Positions 43,840 to 52,462 are shown, counted from the stretch's first letter. The stretch is 64,000 nt of DNA from Marinoscillum sp049115815 (GCA_049115815.1 JAGDZO010000006.1:558001-622000); one strand, 5' to 3'. Translations and numbers: made by a program. The notes: generated by a model from the sequence alone, not told the origin.

Positions 43840-44292
43840 ATGAATAAGCTAGAATCACTCGCTGTTGAAGGAAAAATCAACGAATCGGCTAGCATGCGTG
43901 ATCGCCAATCGATCGTCATCAATGCTCCTATCGAGAAAGTATGGTCTATCCTAACAGAAATAAATAGTTGGCCTTCATGGTACCCAGCTATCAAAAAGAG
44001 CCAATTGGACGTTTTTGAAGTGGGGGCCGAATTCACATGGAAGATAAAAGGAAACACACTTCGCTCAATTTTAAGACAGATTGACAAGCCACATTCCCTT
44101 ACCTGGACAGGAACATTCAAAAACGTCAAAGCCATCCATAACTGGAGATTAGAAGCAGCTGATGATTATCAAACCATAGTGACTACTCAGGAGTCTCTAG
44201 AAGGTATAATGACCATATTTATCAGTCATCCAAAATTCAACAAATCGCTAATCGAGTGGCTGGAATGTTTAAAAAGAGAGGCTGAGAAGTAA
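43840..44292 (+). CDS. SRPBCC (START-like) family protein
   Basis: This 150-residue protein has the polyketide cyclase/SRPBCC pattern: MRDRQSIVINAPIEKVWSILTEINSWPSWYPAIKKSQ at the N-terminus, then the beta-sheet core, TWKIKGNTLRSILRQIDKPHSLTWTG, and a C-terminal helix ending EWLECLKREAEK. The fold makes a deep hydrophobic cavity for a ligand such as a lipid or aromatic compound. No catalytic function can be read from the sequence. It ends 3 bp before the convergent TPR gene, with no terminator hairpin visible between the two. Confidence 0.85.
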   Translation: MNKLESLAVEGKINESASMRDRQSIVINAPIEKVWSILTEINSWPSWYPAIKKSQLDVFEVGAEFTWKIKGNTLRSILRQIDKPHSLTWTGTFKNVKAIHNWRLEAADDYQTIVTTQESLEGIMTIFISHPKFNKSLIEWLECLKREAEK

Positions 44293-44295
44293 ATA

Positions 44296-44994
44296 CTAGC
44301 CCTCTCCTTTTAGCGCTTTAATCTGACCTTTTAGCACTGCAAAGTCAGGAACTATTGCCAATGCTTTATCATATTCTGCTAGAGCAGCTTCTTTGTTGCC
44401 TTTGGCTTCCTCTATCATTCCTTTGAGTCTGATGGCCGCTACCTGCATCGAAATTTCTTGCCTTTCATTTTGCTCCTTAGGGAACAACAATTTCAACTCT
44501 TTGGCTTCAGTCGAATTGATGATGATATCTGCATTAGAAGTCGCTTCGCCAAAACGTTTAAGATCTAACTGCAAGAATGCAACTTTATAAAGTGTACTGA
44601 TATTATTGTTGGCCAAGTAAAGTTTTTCGTAATAACCTACAGCCCTATTCTTTACGCCCAGATTTTCAAAACAAATTGCCGCAATCTCAGTAGCGAATAA
44701 ATCCTCAGGATTTACTGCAATCGCGTCTTGAGCCACAAGCGCAGCGGAGGCGTACTGATTATAATCTAAATATGAGATAGCCAATGAATCTAAAACCGTA
44801 GAATTGGTTGGATCCAAAATCAGTAGATTGTAGAGGGCAGTTCTAGCCACATTGATATCATTGTATTTCATAGCCTGATCATATAGATAGGCCTGCTTAC
44901 GCACTTCAAAGGGGATAGAATCTTGAGCTTGCTGTTCTTGAGCAAAAGCTGCGCTAGATATAGTCAGGATAAGTCCTAATATGATGTATTTCAT
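44296..44994 (-). CDS. Secreted TPR-repeat protein
   Basis: This 232-residue protein has a clean signal peptide (MKYIILGLILTISSAAFAQ) without a lipobox cysteine, so it is soluble in the periplasm or bound elsewhere. It is built of TPR-like helix pairs: DINVARTALYNLLILDPTNS, LAISYLDYNQYASAALVAQD, AAICFENLGVKNRAVGYYEK and KGNKEAALAEYDKALAIVPD. TPRs mediate protein contacts. No partner can be assigned. A -7-like box (TATTTTTG, minus strand) is present at 45042-45049, about 50 bp upstream. Confidence 0.8.
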   Translation of the reverse strand: MKYIILGLILTISSAAFAQEQQAQDSIPFEVRKQAYLYDQAMKYNDINVARTALYNLLILDPTNSTVLDSLAISYLDYNQYASAALVAQDAIAVNPEDLFATEIAAICFENLGVKNRAVGYYEKLYLANNNISTLYKVAFLQLDLKRFGEATSNADIIINSTEAKELKLLFPKEQNERQEISMQVAAIRLKGMIEEAKGNKEAALAEYDKALAIVPDFAVLKGQIKALKGEG

Positions 44995-45053
44995 GAGTGT
45001 GATTAAGTATAAATAAATGTAAATGTTGTTGTATTGTGTGGCAAAAATAGGAA

Positions 45054-46487
45054 TTAGTTTGACTTCACGGTAAGCCCTTTGGACTTACCTATTTCGAGCA
45101 TGAGCTCAAAAGCCTCAGTTGGGTCATTTTTTATATGCCCTTCCAGTACCGCTTCTTTGATTTCAGCTTTGATTTCACCTACTATTCTCGACGGTTTTAA
45201 TTCAAAAGTATTGATAATAGTCTCTCCTGAAACTGGAGGTTGAAAATTTCGGACATGGTCTCTAGACTCTACTTCCTTAATCTTTTCCTCTACCTTCTTG
45301 AAGTTGGCGAGGTACTTCCTCACCTTGTCCATATTCTTGGAGGTAACATCTGCCCTGCACAAGGTCATCAGATCATCTATGTCGTCTCCTGCTTCATATA
45401 ATAGCCTCCTAATGGCAGAATCCGTAACCCTTTCGTTAACCAAAGCAATTGGTCTCAAGTGAAGCTTAACTAGTTTTTGAACAAACTTCATTTTCTCATT
45501 GAGCGGAAGCTTAAGCTCCTTGAAAATCTTAGGAACCCACCTTGCTCCAAGATCTTCATGACCATGAAAAGTCCACCCAACTTTCTCATTGTATCGCTGC
45601 GTAGCTGGCTTGGCTATGTCGTGCAATATGGCTGCCCATCGCAACCATAAGTCATTGGTATCCAGACTGATATTGTCGAGTACCTGAAGAGTGTGATAGA
45701 AATTATCCTTGTGCGAATTGCCTTTGACTTTCTTTACTCCCTGAAGCTTGGCCATCAAAGGAAAGATGATCTTAAGAAGCCCTGAAGAGAAAAGTAGTTT
45801 GAACCCGTAAGATGGCGTCTTTGACAGAATGATTTTGTTCAGCTCATCTGTGACACGCTCTTGTGATATAATCTTAATACGCTCTTTTTGAGTAGAGATA
45901 GCAGCATACGTATCAGCATCTATATCGAACTCCAGCTGTGAGGCAAAACGAATCGCTCGCATAATCCGCAAAGGATCGTCTGAGAAAGTTACCTCCGGAT
46001 CAAGTGGGGTTTTTATGAGCTTTTGCTCTAGGTGCTTCACACCATCAAACGGATCAATTAACTCCCCAAAAGTATTTTCATTGATAGAAATGGCCAATGC
46101 ATTGATGGTGAAGTCTCTACGATTTTGATCGTCCTCTAGCGTACCATCTTCCACTATGGGCTTTCGAGAATCGGAACGGTAACTCTCCTTTCTGGCGCCC
46201 ACAAACTCAAGATCAAATTCATGATAAGTAATAGCGGCAGTTCCGAAGCTCTTGTATACCACAAGTTTGGCATCTTTCCCTAGGATTTTTTTGACCTTTT
46301 CTGCCAAGCGAATACCGCTACCAATACAGACAAAATCAATATCCTTAGAAGGTCGATCTATGATCAGATCTCTTACATAACCCCCGACTATATAGGCTTC
46401 AAGCTTCATATCATCAGCTACCTGTCCTACTCGCTTAATGATCGCATCTAGATCGATGGCCTTCTTTGTTACCTCATTGATATGCAT
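45054..46487 (-). CDS. CCA tRNA nucleotidyltransferase/poly(A) polymerase family with HD domain
   Basis: From ATG 46487 this is 477 residues. The N-terminal nucleotidyltransferase domain shows EAYIVGGYVRDLIIDRPSKDIDFVCIG, including the GG motif and the catalytic DxD, then GTLEDDQNRRDFTINALAIS and RAIRFASQLEFDIDADT. A C-terminal HD domain carries WLRWAAILHDIAKPATQ and GHEDLGARW. This is the class II arrangement typical of Bacteroidota CCA-adding enzymes, which repair or build the 3' CCA of tRNA, with the HD domain giving possible phosphatase or 2',3'-cyclic phosphodiesterase activity. The frame is open further upstream to 46571, but ATG 46487 matches the usual N-terminus. It is divergent from ligA. 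Confidence 0.93.
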   Translation of the reverse strand: MHINEVTKKAIDLDAIIKRVGQVADDMKLEAYIVGGYVRDLIIDRPSKDIDFVCIGSGIRLAEKVKKILGKDAKLVVYKSFGTAAITYHEFDLEFVGARKESYRSDSRKPIVEDGTLEDDQNRRDFTINALAISINENTFGELIDPFDGVKHLEQKLIKTPLDPEVTFSDDPLRIMRAIRFASQLEFDIDADTYAAISTQKERIKIISQERVTDELNKIILSKTPSYGFKLLFSSGLLKIIFPLMAKLQGVKKVKGNSHKDNFYHTLQVLDNISLDTNDLWLRWAAILHDIAKPATQRYNEKVGWTFHGHEDLGARWVPKIFKELKLPLNEKMKFVQKLVKLHLRPIALVNERVTDSAIRRLLYEAGDDIDDLMTLCRADVTSKNMDKVRKYLANFKKVEEKIKEVESRDHVRNFQPPVSGETIINTFELKPSRIVGEIKAEIKEAVLEGHIKNDPTEAFELMLEIGKSKGLTVKSN

Positions 46488-46602
46488 TGGCGCAAAAATA
46501 TACAAATACGCTTGTGCCGCTTGGTATTCACCGACAATAATACGCTCTAACCAAAAACGATTTTTGTGCACTTCAAATCACCTAAAAGTATGACCATCTT
46601 GT

Positions 46603-46610
46603 TAGTTTTG
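46603..46610 (+). promoter_or_regulatory. TAnnTTTG -7 element for ligA
   Basis: TAGTTTTG matches the Bacteroidota -7 consensus and lies 21 bp before the ATG at 46632, so the transcript would start just upstream of that codon. No well-spaced TTG at -33 was found. It supports 46632 over the earlier in-frame ATG at 46566. Confidence 0.4.
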
Positions 46611-46631
46611 TTTGATTTTAACACCTATTCT

Positions 46632-48680
46632 ATGGCCTCTACCATTCTCGAAGAAATTCTACAATTGACCAAGGATTTGAACTATCATAGTCATATCTAT
46701 TATCAAGAGAATAGGTCTGAAATATCCGACATGGAATTCGACCTTAGACTGAAACGTCTGGAGGAGTTGGAAAGTAAGCATCCCGAATATGTACAATCAG
46801 ATTCTCCTACGCATAGAGTTGGTGGTAGTGTGACCAAAAACTTTGAAACGGTGCACCACAAGTATCCCATGCTTAGTCTGGGTAATACTTATTCGCAGGA
46901 AGATTTGGTCGAATTTGACAAGCGTGTAGCCAAAGGTCTTGGCACGGATGATTACGAATATTTCTGCGAACTGAAGTTTGACGGAGTGGCTATTAGCCTG
47001 ACTTACCAAAAGGGAAAACTAGCCCAAGCGGTAACTCGAGGTGATGGTGAAAAAGGTGATGATGTCACTAGCAATGCCAAAACCATTCGCACGCTTCCTT
47101 TGAGCATACAAAAAGACACTCTAGATTCATTCGAAGTTCGTGGTGAAGTGTTTATGCCTAAGAAAGAGTTTTTGGCACTCAATGAACAAAGAGCTCTGAA
47201 TGATGAAGCACTATTAGCAAATCCTAGAAATACAGCCTCCGGAACCTTGAAAATGCAAGATTCCACAGTTGTGGCGAGCAGACATTTGGATTGTCATTTG
47301 TACGCCCTACTTGGAAATGAACACAATGCAACTACCCATGAAGAAGCCATTCATAAATTGGAAGCCTGGGGGTTTAATGTCTCTCAGACCTACAGCAAAT
47401 GTCAAACGATAGACGATGTGTTGGTCTATATCAATGAATGGCAAACTAAGCGCCACGAACTTCCTGTAGAGACAGATGGCATTGTGATTAAGGTAAATAG
47501 TCATGATCAGCAAGAAGAATTGGGCTTTACGGCCAAAAGTCCTCGCTGGGCCATATCTTATAAATACAAAGCTGAGGCGGCAGAAACCACGCTAAATGAC
47601 ATTACTTATCAGGTAGGGCGAACAGGAGCCATTACACCTGTGGCTGAATTGTATCCCGTGTTGCTTGCGGGCACTACTGTAAAAAGAGCATCACTCCACA
47701 ATGCCAATGAAATTGAACGATTGGATGTGCGAATTGGTGATGCAGTGCATGTGGAAAAAGGCGGTGAAATCATTCCTAAAATCACAGGGGTGAATCTTGA
47801 AAAACGAGGTAATTCATCCCCTACTGTCTATATCACCCATTGTCCTGAGTGTCAAACAGAACTAATTCGGAAAGAAGGTGAAGCCAATCACTATTGTCCA
47901 AATGCTGCTACATGCCCTCCGCAGGTACGAGGAAAGATTGAGCATTTCATTTCGCGAAATGCAATGGATATTAGCTTCCTGGGTCCAAAAACGATACAAG
48001 GACTTTTGGACAAAGGACTTATCAGAAACCTCTCGGATTTATATCATTTGACCTTTGAGTCACTCAACGGACTCAAATTTCTTGATATAGACGAAGAAAC
48101 AGGTATTGAAAAATCCAGATCAATCCAAGAAAAATCAGCCCAGAACATTATTCAGGCCATTGAAGCATCTAAATCAAAGCCATTCGAAAATGTGCTTTTT
48201 GGACTTGGAATTAGGTACGTTGGTAGAACGGTCGCAGAAAAGCTTGCTGAGCATTTTGGGACAATTGAGGCATTGCAAAATGCAACACAAGAAGAAATCG
48301 TAGCTGCGGATGAAATAGGTGAAAGAATTGCTCAAAGTGTGGTTAACTATTTCTCAGACCCTGACAATACGGAGATTATTGACCAACTAAGATCGGCAGG
48401 GCTCATATTCAAGAAAGACAAAGCTGAACCATCCGATGAAAAACAAATCTTTGCGGATAAAACAGTGGTGGTGTCAGGGGTTTTTCAGAATTTTGAAAGA
48501 GAGCAGCTAAAAGCTATGATTAAGGCAATGGGAGGAAAAGTAGGTTCATCAATAACAGGCAAAACTGACTTCTTAATAGCGGGAGAAAATATGGGGCCGG
48601 CAAAACTGGAAAAAGCGCAGAAACTGGGAACTACGATAGTTTCGGAAGCGGAATTCAGTCAGATGATTCAAGAGGGATGA
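46632..48680 (+). CDS. ligA: NAD-dependent DNA ligase LigA
   Basis: From ATG 46632 the protein has 682 residues, a standard LigA length. The adenylated lysine is Lys115 in CELKFDGVAISL, the same number as in E. coli LigA. Other marks: VTRGDGEKGDDVTSNAKTIRTLP, LANPRNTASGTLK, GRTGAITPVAEL, a zinc finger with four cysteines (THCPECQTELI...ANHYCPNAATCPPQ), helix-hairpin-helix repeats (ENVLFGLGIRYVGRTVAEKL; EIVAADEIGERIAQS) and a C-terminal BRCT domain (FADKTVVVSGVFQNFEREQL...GKVGSSITGKTDFLIAGENMGPAKLEKA). It joins nicks in replication and repair. The reading frame extends upstream to 46566, over the predicted promoter. Its end overlaps the DUF6913 gene by 4 bp. Confidence 0.97.
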   Translation: MASTILEEILQLTKDLNYHSHIYYQENRSEISDMEFDLRLKRLEELESKHPEYVQSDSPTHRVGGSVTKNFETVHHKYPMLSLGNTYSQEDLVEFDKRVAKGLGTDDYEYFCELKFDGVAISLTYQKGKLAQAVTRGDGEKGDDVTSNAKTIRTLPLSIQKDTLDSFEVRGEVFMPKKEFLALNEQRALNDEALLANPRNTASGTLKMQDSTVVASRHLDCHLYALLGNEHNATTHEEAIHKLEAWGFNVSQTYSKCQTIDDVLVYINEWQTKRHELPVETDGIVIKVNSHDQQEELGFTAKSPRWAISYKYKAEAAETTLNDITYQVGRTGAITPVAELYPVLLAGTTVKRASLHNANEIERLDVRIGDAVHVEKGGEIIPKITGVNLEKRGNSSPTVYITHCPECQTELIRKEGEANHYCPNAATCPPQVRGKIEHFISRNAMDISFLGPKTIQGLLDKGLIRNLSDLYHLTFESLNGLKFLDIDEETGIEKSRSIQEKSAQNIIQAIEASKSKPFENVLFGLGIRYVGRTVAEKLAEHFGTIEALQNATQEEIVAADEIGERIAQSVVNYFSDPDNTEIIDQLRSAGLIFKKDKAEPSDEKQIFADKTVVVSGVFQNFEREQLKAMIKAMGGKVGSSITGKTDFLIAGENMGPAKLEKAQKLGTTIVSEAEFSQMIQEG

Positions 48681-49177
48681 TTAAATCTTCAATCATAAAA
48701 TGGAAAACTAAGCGAAATTTCAAGAAAAGAACCTTGAATTCATTTGTAAGTTTCAGAGAGGCTAGAAAAATTGCTTTGCTGTATTCTGCCGAGTTTCAAA
48801 AGTCCAACAACCTTGATTTACTCATTGCAGAGCTAAAAAAATTGGGATTAGAAGTAAGCACTATGCTGTACCTCGATTCCACTAAAGAAAATTCAGAAAC
48901 ACCCTATTACAATAAGAATGACATAGCCGTCAGTGGTGACCTCCAAAAGAGCGATCTTGATTTTTTTATCAACCAGAAGTATGACTTTGCGGTTTATTTA
49001 GACAATTCTCTGAATTACCTCCTAGATTACATTTTTTCTAAGATTGATTGTCATTGTCGGGTTGGGATTTATCACCCAGAGCGTTTATCATTTTTAGATC
49101 TTATGATCCAAAACACCCCTTCAAAGCCCAATATTGAAACAGAAATCTTACGTTATTTAAAATTAGCAAACACATGA
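48677..49177 (+). CDS. DUF6913-type protein upstream of dapA
   Basis: This 166-residue cytoplasmic protein matches in length and wording the DUF6913 family I associate with Bacteroidota gene neighbourhoods upstream of dapA. Segments include WKTKRNFKKRTLNSFVSFREARKIALLY, ELKKLGLEVSTMLYLD and KYDFAVYLDNSLNYLLDYIFSK. The alternating pattern of strands and helices resembles a flavodoxin or glycosyltransferase-like Rossmann fold without recognised active-site motifs. It overlaps ligA by 4 bp and dapA by 4 bp, so the three are one translationally coupled operon. Function unknown. Confidence 0.75.
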   Translation: MIKSSIIKWKTKRNFKKRTLNSFVSFREARKIALLYSAEFQKSNNLDLLIAELKKLGLEVSTMLYLDSTKENSETPYYNKNDIAVSGDLQKSDLDFFINQKYDFAVYLDNSLNYLLDYIFSKIDCHCRVGIYHPERLSFLDLMIQNTPSKPNIETEILRYLKLANT

Positions 49178-50043
49178 GCAGTAGCATGTTTAGAGGCACG
49201 GGAGTTGCACTGATTACACCATTCAAGGAAGACTATTCAATTGATTTTGAAAGCTTAAAGAAGGTGCTATCGCACGTGAGTGATGATGTAGATTACTTGG
49301 TCATATTGGGAACTACTGGCGAGGCTCCTACTTTGAGTGCTGAGGAAAAAAATCAAATTACTGAATTTGTGATTGAGCACAACATCAAAAAATTACCTCT
49401 TGTATATGGTCTAGGTGGCAACAGCACGCAATGGGTGTTGGATCAAATCGACATTATCAAAGATTATCCAATTGATGCCATTTTGAGCCTGAGTCCTTAT
49501 TACAACAAACCTTCGCAAGAGGGAATCATCAAGCATTATACGACCATAGCTGATGCGAGTCCTTTCCCGATCATACTATACAATGTGCCAGCCAGGACAA
49601 GCTCCAATATAACTGCAGATACTACCCTGAAACTCTCTAATCACCCCAATATCATAGGTACAAAGGAGGCCTCTGGAAACTTGATGCAGTGTATGGAAAT
49701 ACTGAAAAATGTCCCCGAGGAGTTCCTACTTATCTCAGGAGATGATGCACTTACCCTACCAATGATGTCTTTTGGTTGTGCTGGAGCCATATCTGTAATA
49801 GCCAATCTACAACCCAAAGATTTTTCAGAAATGGTTAGAAAAGCTGCCAATGGTCAATATGAAGATGCAGCCAAATTACACTACCAAATGCTTGAAGGAT
49901 ACGAATTAGTTGGTGCAGAAGGGAATCCTGTGTCTGTGAAATGTGGACTGAATCAACTTGGAGTTATAAGTAGTCAAATGAGACTGCCACTAGTTCCTGG
50001 CACACCACAACTTGAGCAATCATTTAGAGAATACTTGAAATAA
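49174..50043 (+). CDS. dapA: 4-hydroxy-tetrahydrodipicolinate synthase DapA
   Basis: This 289-residue TIM-barrel enzyme condenses pyruvate with aspartate semialdehyde in lysine and diaminopimelate synthesis. The Schiff-base lysine is Lys164 in IIGTKEASGNL, and the catalytic tyrosine is Tyr136 in YNVPARTSSN. Other family marks are GTGVALITPF, LVILGTTGEAPTLS, YGLGGNSTQWVL and ISGDDALTLPMMSFGCAGAISVIAN. The diaminopimelate made here also feeds peptidoglycan. It is the third gene of the ligA-DUF6913-dapA operon. Confidence 0.97.
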   Translation: MSSSMFRGTGVALITPFKEDYSIDFESLKKVLSHVSDDVDYLVILGTTGEAPTLSAEEKNQITEFVIEHNIKKLPLVYGLGGNSTQWVLDQIDIIKDYPIDAILSLSPYYNKPSQEGIIKHYTTIADASPFPIILYNVPARTSSNITADTTLKLSNHPNIIGTKEASGNLMQCMEILKNVPEEFLLISGDDALTLPMMSFGCAGAISVIANLQPKDFSEMVRKAANGQYEDAAKLHYQMLEGYELVGAEGNPVSVKCGLNQLGVISSQMRLPLVPGTPQLEQSFREYLK

Positions 50044-50056
50044 TTTGATCCTGCGG

Positions 50057-50212
50057 TTAGGCAGAGGGCTTTACTCCGTTTTCCTTTCGCTTTTTCTCAA
50101 AATATCGTAAGATTTCTTCATTTGACATGCCCTCTAGTTTTGTGCTAAGAGTATCTCTTTGCTCACGCATAAACCTTACAGCGTCGTAATCCTTTTTGGT
50201 TTCAATCTTCAT
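50057..50212 (-). CDS. Small antitoxin-like protein partnered with a PIN toxin
   Basis: The 51-residue protein (MKIETKKDYDAVRFMREQRD...) overlaps the end of the PIN gene by 11 bp. Its middle, KLEGMSNEEILRYFEKKRKE, is an amphipathic helix rich in charge, and the C-terminus ends in VKPSA. Small charged partners with this pattern accompany PIN-domain toxins in Bacteroidota. The order is toxin first and antitoxin second. The protein is too short for a full DNA-binding domain, so it may act by direct binding only. Family recall is my main evidence, so confidence is moderate. Confidence 0.65.
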   Translation of the reverse strand: MKIETKKDYDAVRFMREQRDTLSTKLEGMSNEEILRYFEKKRKENGVKPSA

Positions 50213-50666
50213 AATGCATTAAATCTCTAGGTGAACGAATTTCGAGCTTTTGATAGCCATTTTTAATGTTGATCGCATTATAACCTCGAATCCTTTCAAC
50301 ATTAACTATATGTTTGAAATTCCAACTTATTAAAAAATCAGCTCTTTGGATGGTTGCAAGGGCTATATGTAAGCAATCCGCATAACTGGTTTTACCAACC
50401 ACTTTTTCAGCAATATATTCTGAAGCCAATTCAACAGCTTCTCTAGATTCAACAACAAACTCGGTAAAATCAGATCGAATTTTTCTTACCGAACTTTTGA
50501 CTCCTTCAGGAGCGTTCTTGAGTTCCTCTTGCGTTACAGTGGAAAACAAGATAACAAACTCACCATTCATGATTCTCTCAAAAAGAGGTTCAGTATATTC
50601 TTGAAATTCCTAATCAAAAAGTCCTCCAAACACCGATGTGTCTATATACAGTCTCAGCTTTTTCAT
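50202..50666 (-). pseudogene. PIN-domain (VapC-like) toxin gene with a premature stop codon
   Basis: From ATG 50666 the frame reads MKKLRLYIDTSVFGGLFD then a TAG at 50610-50612, and continues as EFQEYTEPLFERIMNGEFVI to a normal stop at 50202, for 154 codons if read through. The continuation retains the PIN pattern: an Asp in YIDTSVFGG, a Glu in TQEELKNAPEG, and SYADCLHIALATIQRADFLISWNFKHIVN, with the later acidic metal ligands. A single nonsense change therefore interrupts an otherwise intact toxin. A restart at the ATG of MNGEFVI (50570) would give 122 residues without the first catalytic Asp and so should be inactive. PIN toxins are RNases. Confidence 0.85.
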
Positions 50667-50727
50667 CCTATGCTAATTTACGAATATCCAATCAGAATGG
50701 TTGTTCATTCAACTCGGCGCATGGTGC

Positions 50728-50743
50728 ATGTGATGAATCACAT
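50728..50743. promoter_or_regulatory. Short palindrome upstream of the PIN toxin
   Basis: Perfect 7-bp arms ATGTGAT and ATCACAT with a 2-nt spacer lie about 62-77 bp before the toxin ATG. This fits an autoregulatory operator for the toxin-antitoxin pair, but the distance is on the long side. Confidence 0.3.
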
Positions 50744-50763
50744 TAATTATAAGGCATAAAAAA

Positions 50764-50780
50764 AGGGGCTTAAAGCCCCT
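50764..50780 (-). terminator. Hairpin terminator after the Hc1-like gene
   Basis: A 7-bp stem AGGGGCT with AGCCCCT and a 3-nt loop lies 27 bp after the stop of the histone-like gene. Read on the minus strand it is followed by a run of T residues, a good intrinsic terminator. Confidence 0.75.
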
Positions 50781-50806
50781 TCTCTTATAATGTATAATCG
50801 AAATGA

Positions 50807-50980
50807 TTACTTGTTCTTCATGTTCTGAACTTCGATTCGGATTTCCTGCGCCAAATTTTTCATTTCTTGCATTCCTTTTCTTACTCTAGTTCCAGCTGCA
50901 GAATTTTCTTTGTCATAAAATTTCGCGAAATCTGCTTCTAGCGCGTCAATCATTTCTTTCAATTGTTCGAATCTTTTCAT
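50807..50980 (-). CDS. Histone H1-like protein Hc1 family
   Basis: This 57-residue protein (MKRFEQLKEMIDALEADFAK, FYDKENSAAGTRVRKGMQEM, ending VQNMKNK) matches the short Hc1-type histone H1 family of Bacteroidota, whose core is K-F-Y-x-K-x-N-x-A-A-G-T-R-V-R-K-x-M-Q. Family members bind and compact DNA. The gene is too short for many ORF filters. It has its own terminator and no partner, and the clear, conserved RVRKGMQEMKNLAQEIR stretch makes the call firm. Confidence 0.85.
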   Translation of the reverse strand: MKRFEQLKEMIDALEADFAKFYDKENSAAGTRVRKGMQEMKNLAQEIRIEVQNMKNK

Positions 50981-51067
50981 TTGAATATTCTTTAAGGTTA
51001 CTGATAATTATTCGATATAGCAATTTATACAAATAGTTCAAAAAACAAGCATATAGGGCTAAAAAAC

Positions 51068-52321
51068 CTAGATTTTAGCATAAGCCCCCTCTACTCCTGC
51101 TTTTTTGTAAACACCGCTATCTAATTTTTCTTTCACAGCTTCAAAAGCTGCTATGGTTTCCTTCACATCATCCATAGAATGAACCGCTGTAGGTATGATT
51201 CTGAGAATGATTGTTCCCTTAGGCACTACCGGATAAACCACCACAGAACAGAAGATGCTATGCTGCAGTCTCAAGTCCTTTACTAGATTAACAGCTTCGA
51301 GTGTATCTCCGCTCATGACTACAGGTGTCACTGGTGATTGAGTAGATCCTATGGTATATCCTTTCTCTTTAAATCCTGTCTGTATAGCTCTTACTATTTT
51401 CCAGAGATTTTCCTTGAGTTCCGGTTTAGACTTAAGCAGTTCAAGGCGCTTCAGGTTACCAATAACTAATGGCATTGGAAGTGACTTAGCAAATATCTGT
51501 GACCTCACATTGTATTTGAGAAGATCAATGATATCAGCATCCCCAGAAATGAATGCTCCTATACTTGCCATAGATTTCGCGAAAGTAGAGAAATAGATGT
51601 CTATGTCAGCTTGAACTCCCTGCTCCTCACCTGCTCCAGCACCGGTTTCACCCATCGTTCCAAAACCGTGAGCATCATCCACCAATAGACGGAAATCAAA
51701 CTTCTCTTTAAGCTTCACGATAGATTTTAAATCACCCATCGCGCCTGACATACCGAATACACCTTCAGTGATTACCAAAATACCACCACCAGTTTCAGCG
51801 ACTATCTTTTCGGCTCTCTTTAGTTGTTTCTCCAGGTTTTCAATATCATTATGAGGATAAACAAATCGCTTACCCATGTGCATTCTCAAACCATCTATAA
51901 TACAAGCATGAGATTCAGCATCGTATACAATTACATCTTTTCGGTCTACTAAGGCATCAATCACAGACATCACGCCCTGATAACCAAAGTTGAGTAGCAT
52001 AGCTGATTCCTTTTGAGAAAAATCAGCCAATTCTTTTTCTAAGCGTTCGTGGTACACAGTATTACCCGTCATCATACGCGCACCCATCGGATAGGCCAAT
52101 CCCCATTCCGCTGCTGCATCTGCATCCGCTTTTCTTACTTCAGGGTGATTTGCCAGACCCAGGTAGTTGTTCAAACTCCATGTCAAAACTTCCTTCCCTT
52201 TAAACATCATTCGAGGGGCTATTTCACCTTCGAGTTTTGGGAACATATAAAAGTTATCATCAAAGTAAGAATGCTGCCCTAGAGGTCCACGATTCTGTAG
52301 TAATTTTTCAAATAAATCCAT
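51068..52321 (-). CDS. PLP-dependent alpha-oxoamine synthase (serine palmitoyltransferase-like)
   Basis: This 417-residue fold-type I enzyme has LTWSLNNYLGLANHPEV, SGARMMTGN-type MGARMMTGNTVYHERLEKEL, the substrate/PLP regions VIVYDAESHACIIDGLRM, LLVDDAHGFGTMGETGAGAGE and the lysine that holds PLP in FSTFAKSMASIGAFI. The closest activities are serine palmitoyltransferase, 2-amino-3-ketobutyrate CoA ligase and related acyl-CoA condensing enzymes. In Bacteroidota, enzymes of this length and wording start sphingolipid synthesis, and sulfonolipid synthesis (cysteate-using CapB/CerS) in Cytophagales is a close alternative. Substrate choice cannot be read by eye. An excellent promoter lies upstream. 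Confidence 0.85.
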   Translation of the reverse strand: MDLFEKLLQNRGPLGQHSYFDDNFYMFPKLEGEIAPRMMFKGKEVLTWSLNNYLGLANHPEVRKADADAAAEWGLAYPMGARMMTGNTVYHERLEKELADFSQKESAMLLNFGYQGVMSVIDALVDRKDVIVYDAESHACIIDGLRMHMGKRFVYPHNDIENLEKQLKRAEKIVAETGGGILVITEGVFGMSGAMGDLKSIVKLKEKFDFRLLVDDAHGFGTMGETGAGAGEEQGVQADIDIYFSTFAKSMASIGAFISGDADIIDLLKYNVRSQIFAKSLPMPLVIGNLKRLELLKSKPELKENLWKIVRAIQTGFKEKGYTIGSTQSPVTPVVMSGDTLEAVNLVKDLRLQHSIFCSVVVYPVVPKGTIILRIIPTAVHSMDDVKETIAAFEAVKEKLDSGVYKKAGVEGAYAKI

Positions 52322-52360
52322 CTATAACGCTTATTATTAACCCTTTGCCATATGGTATCG

Positions 52361-52390
52361 CAAAACTAACATTAATTAAAGATTGGACAA
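52361..52390 (-). promoter_or_regulatory. Consensus Bacteroidota promoter for the oxoamine synthase
   Basis: On the minus strand TTG (52390-52388) is followed after exactly 19 nt by TAGTTTTG (52368-52361), a full match to TTG-N19-TAnnTTTG. It predicts a transcript start near 52354 and a leader of about 30 nt before the ATG at 52321. Confidence 0.8.
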
Positions 52391-52462
52391 TAGTAATGTT
52401 GTCATTTCATAGCCTTCACATTGATGATTTAATTCGTTACAATTGTGTCTTAGCCCCATTCT

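Noticed and set aside
46566..46631. ATG at 46566 as the start of ligA
   Set aside because: The extra 22 residues lie over a TAGTTTTG promoter box and do not match the LigA N-terminus; with ATG 46632 the active lysine is Lys115 as in E. coli.
50202..50570. A 122-residue PIN protein as an intact gene
   Set aside because: It starts after the first catalytic Asp, and the upstream frame up to ATG 50666 clearly encodes the missing part, interrupted by one TAG.
50610..50612. TAG read as an amino acid in this organism
   Set aside because: TAG ends other genes in the window, for example the DUF5686 gene at 35711-35713 and parD at 18709-18711, so it acts as an ordinary stop codon.
50728..50743. CRP- or FNR-type binding site
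   Set aside because: The TGTGA/TCACA halves are separated by 4 nt where CRP needs 6, and the FNR spacing also differs, so only a generic palindrome is claimed.
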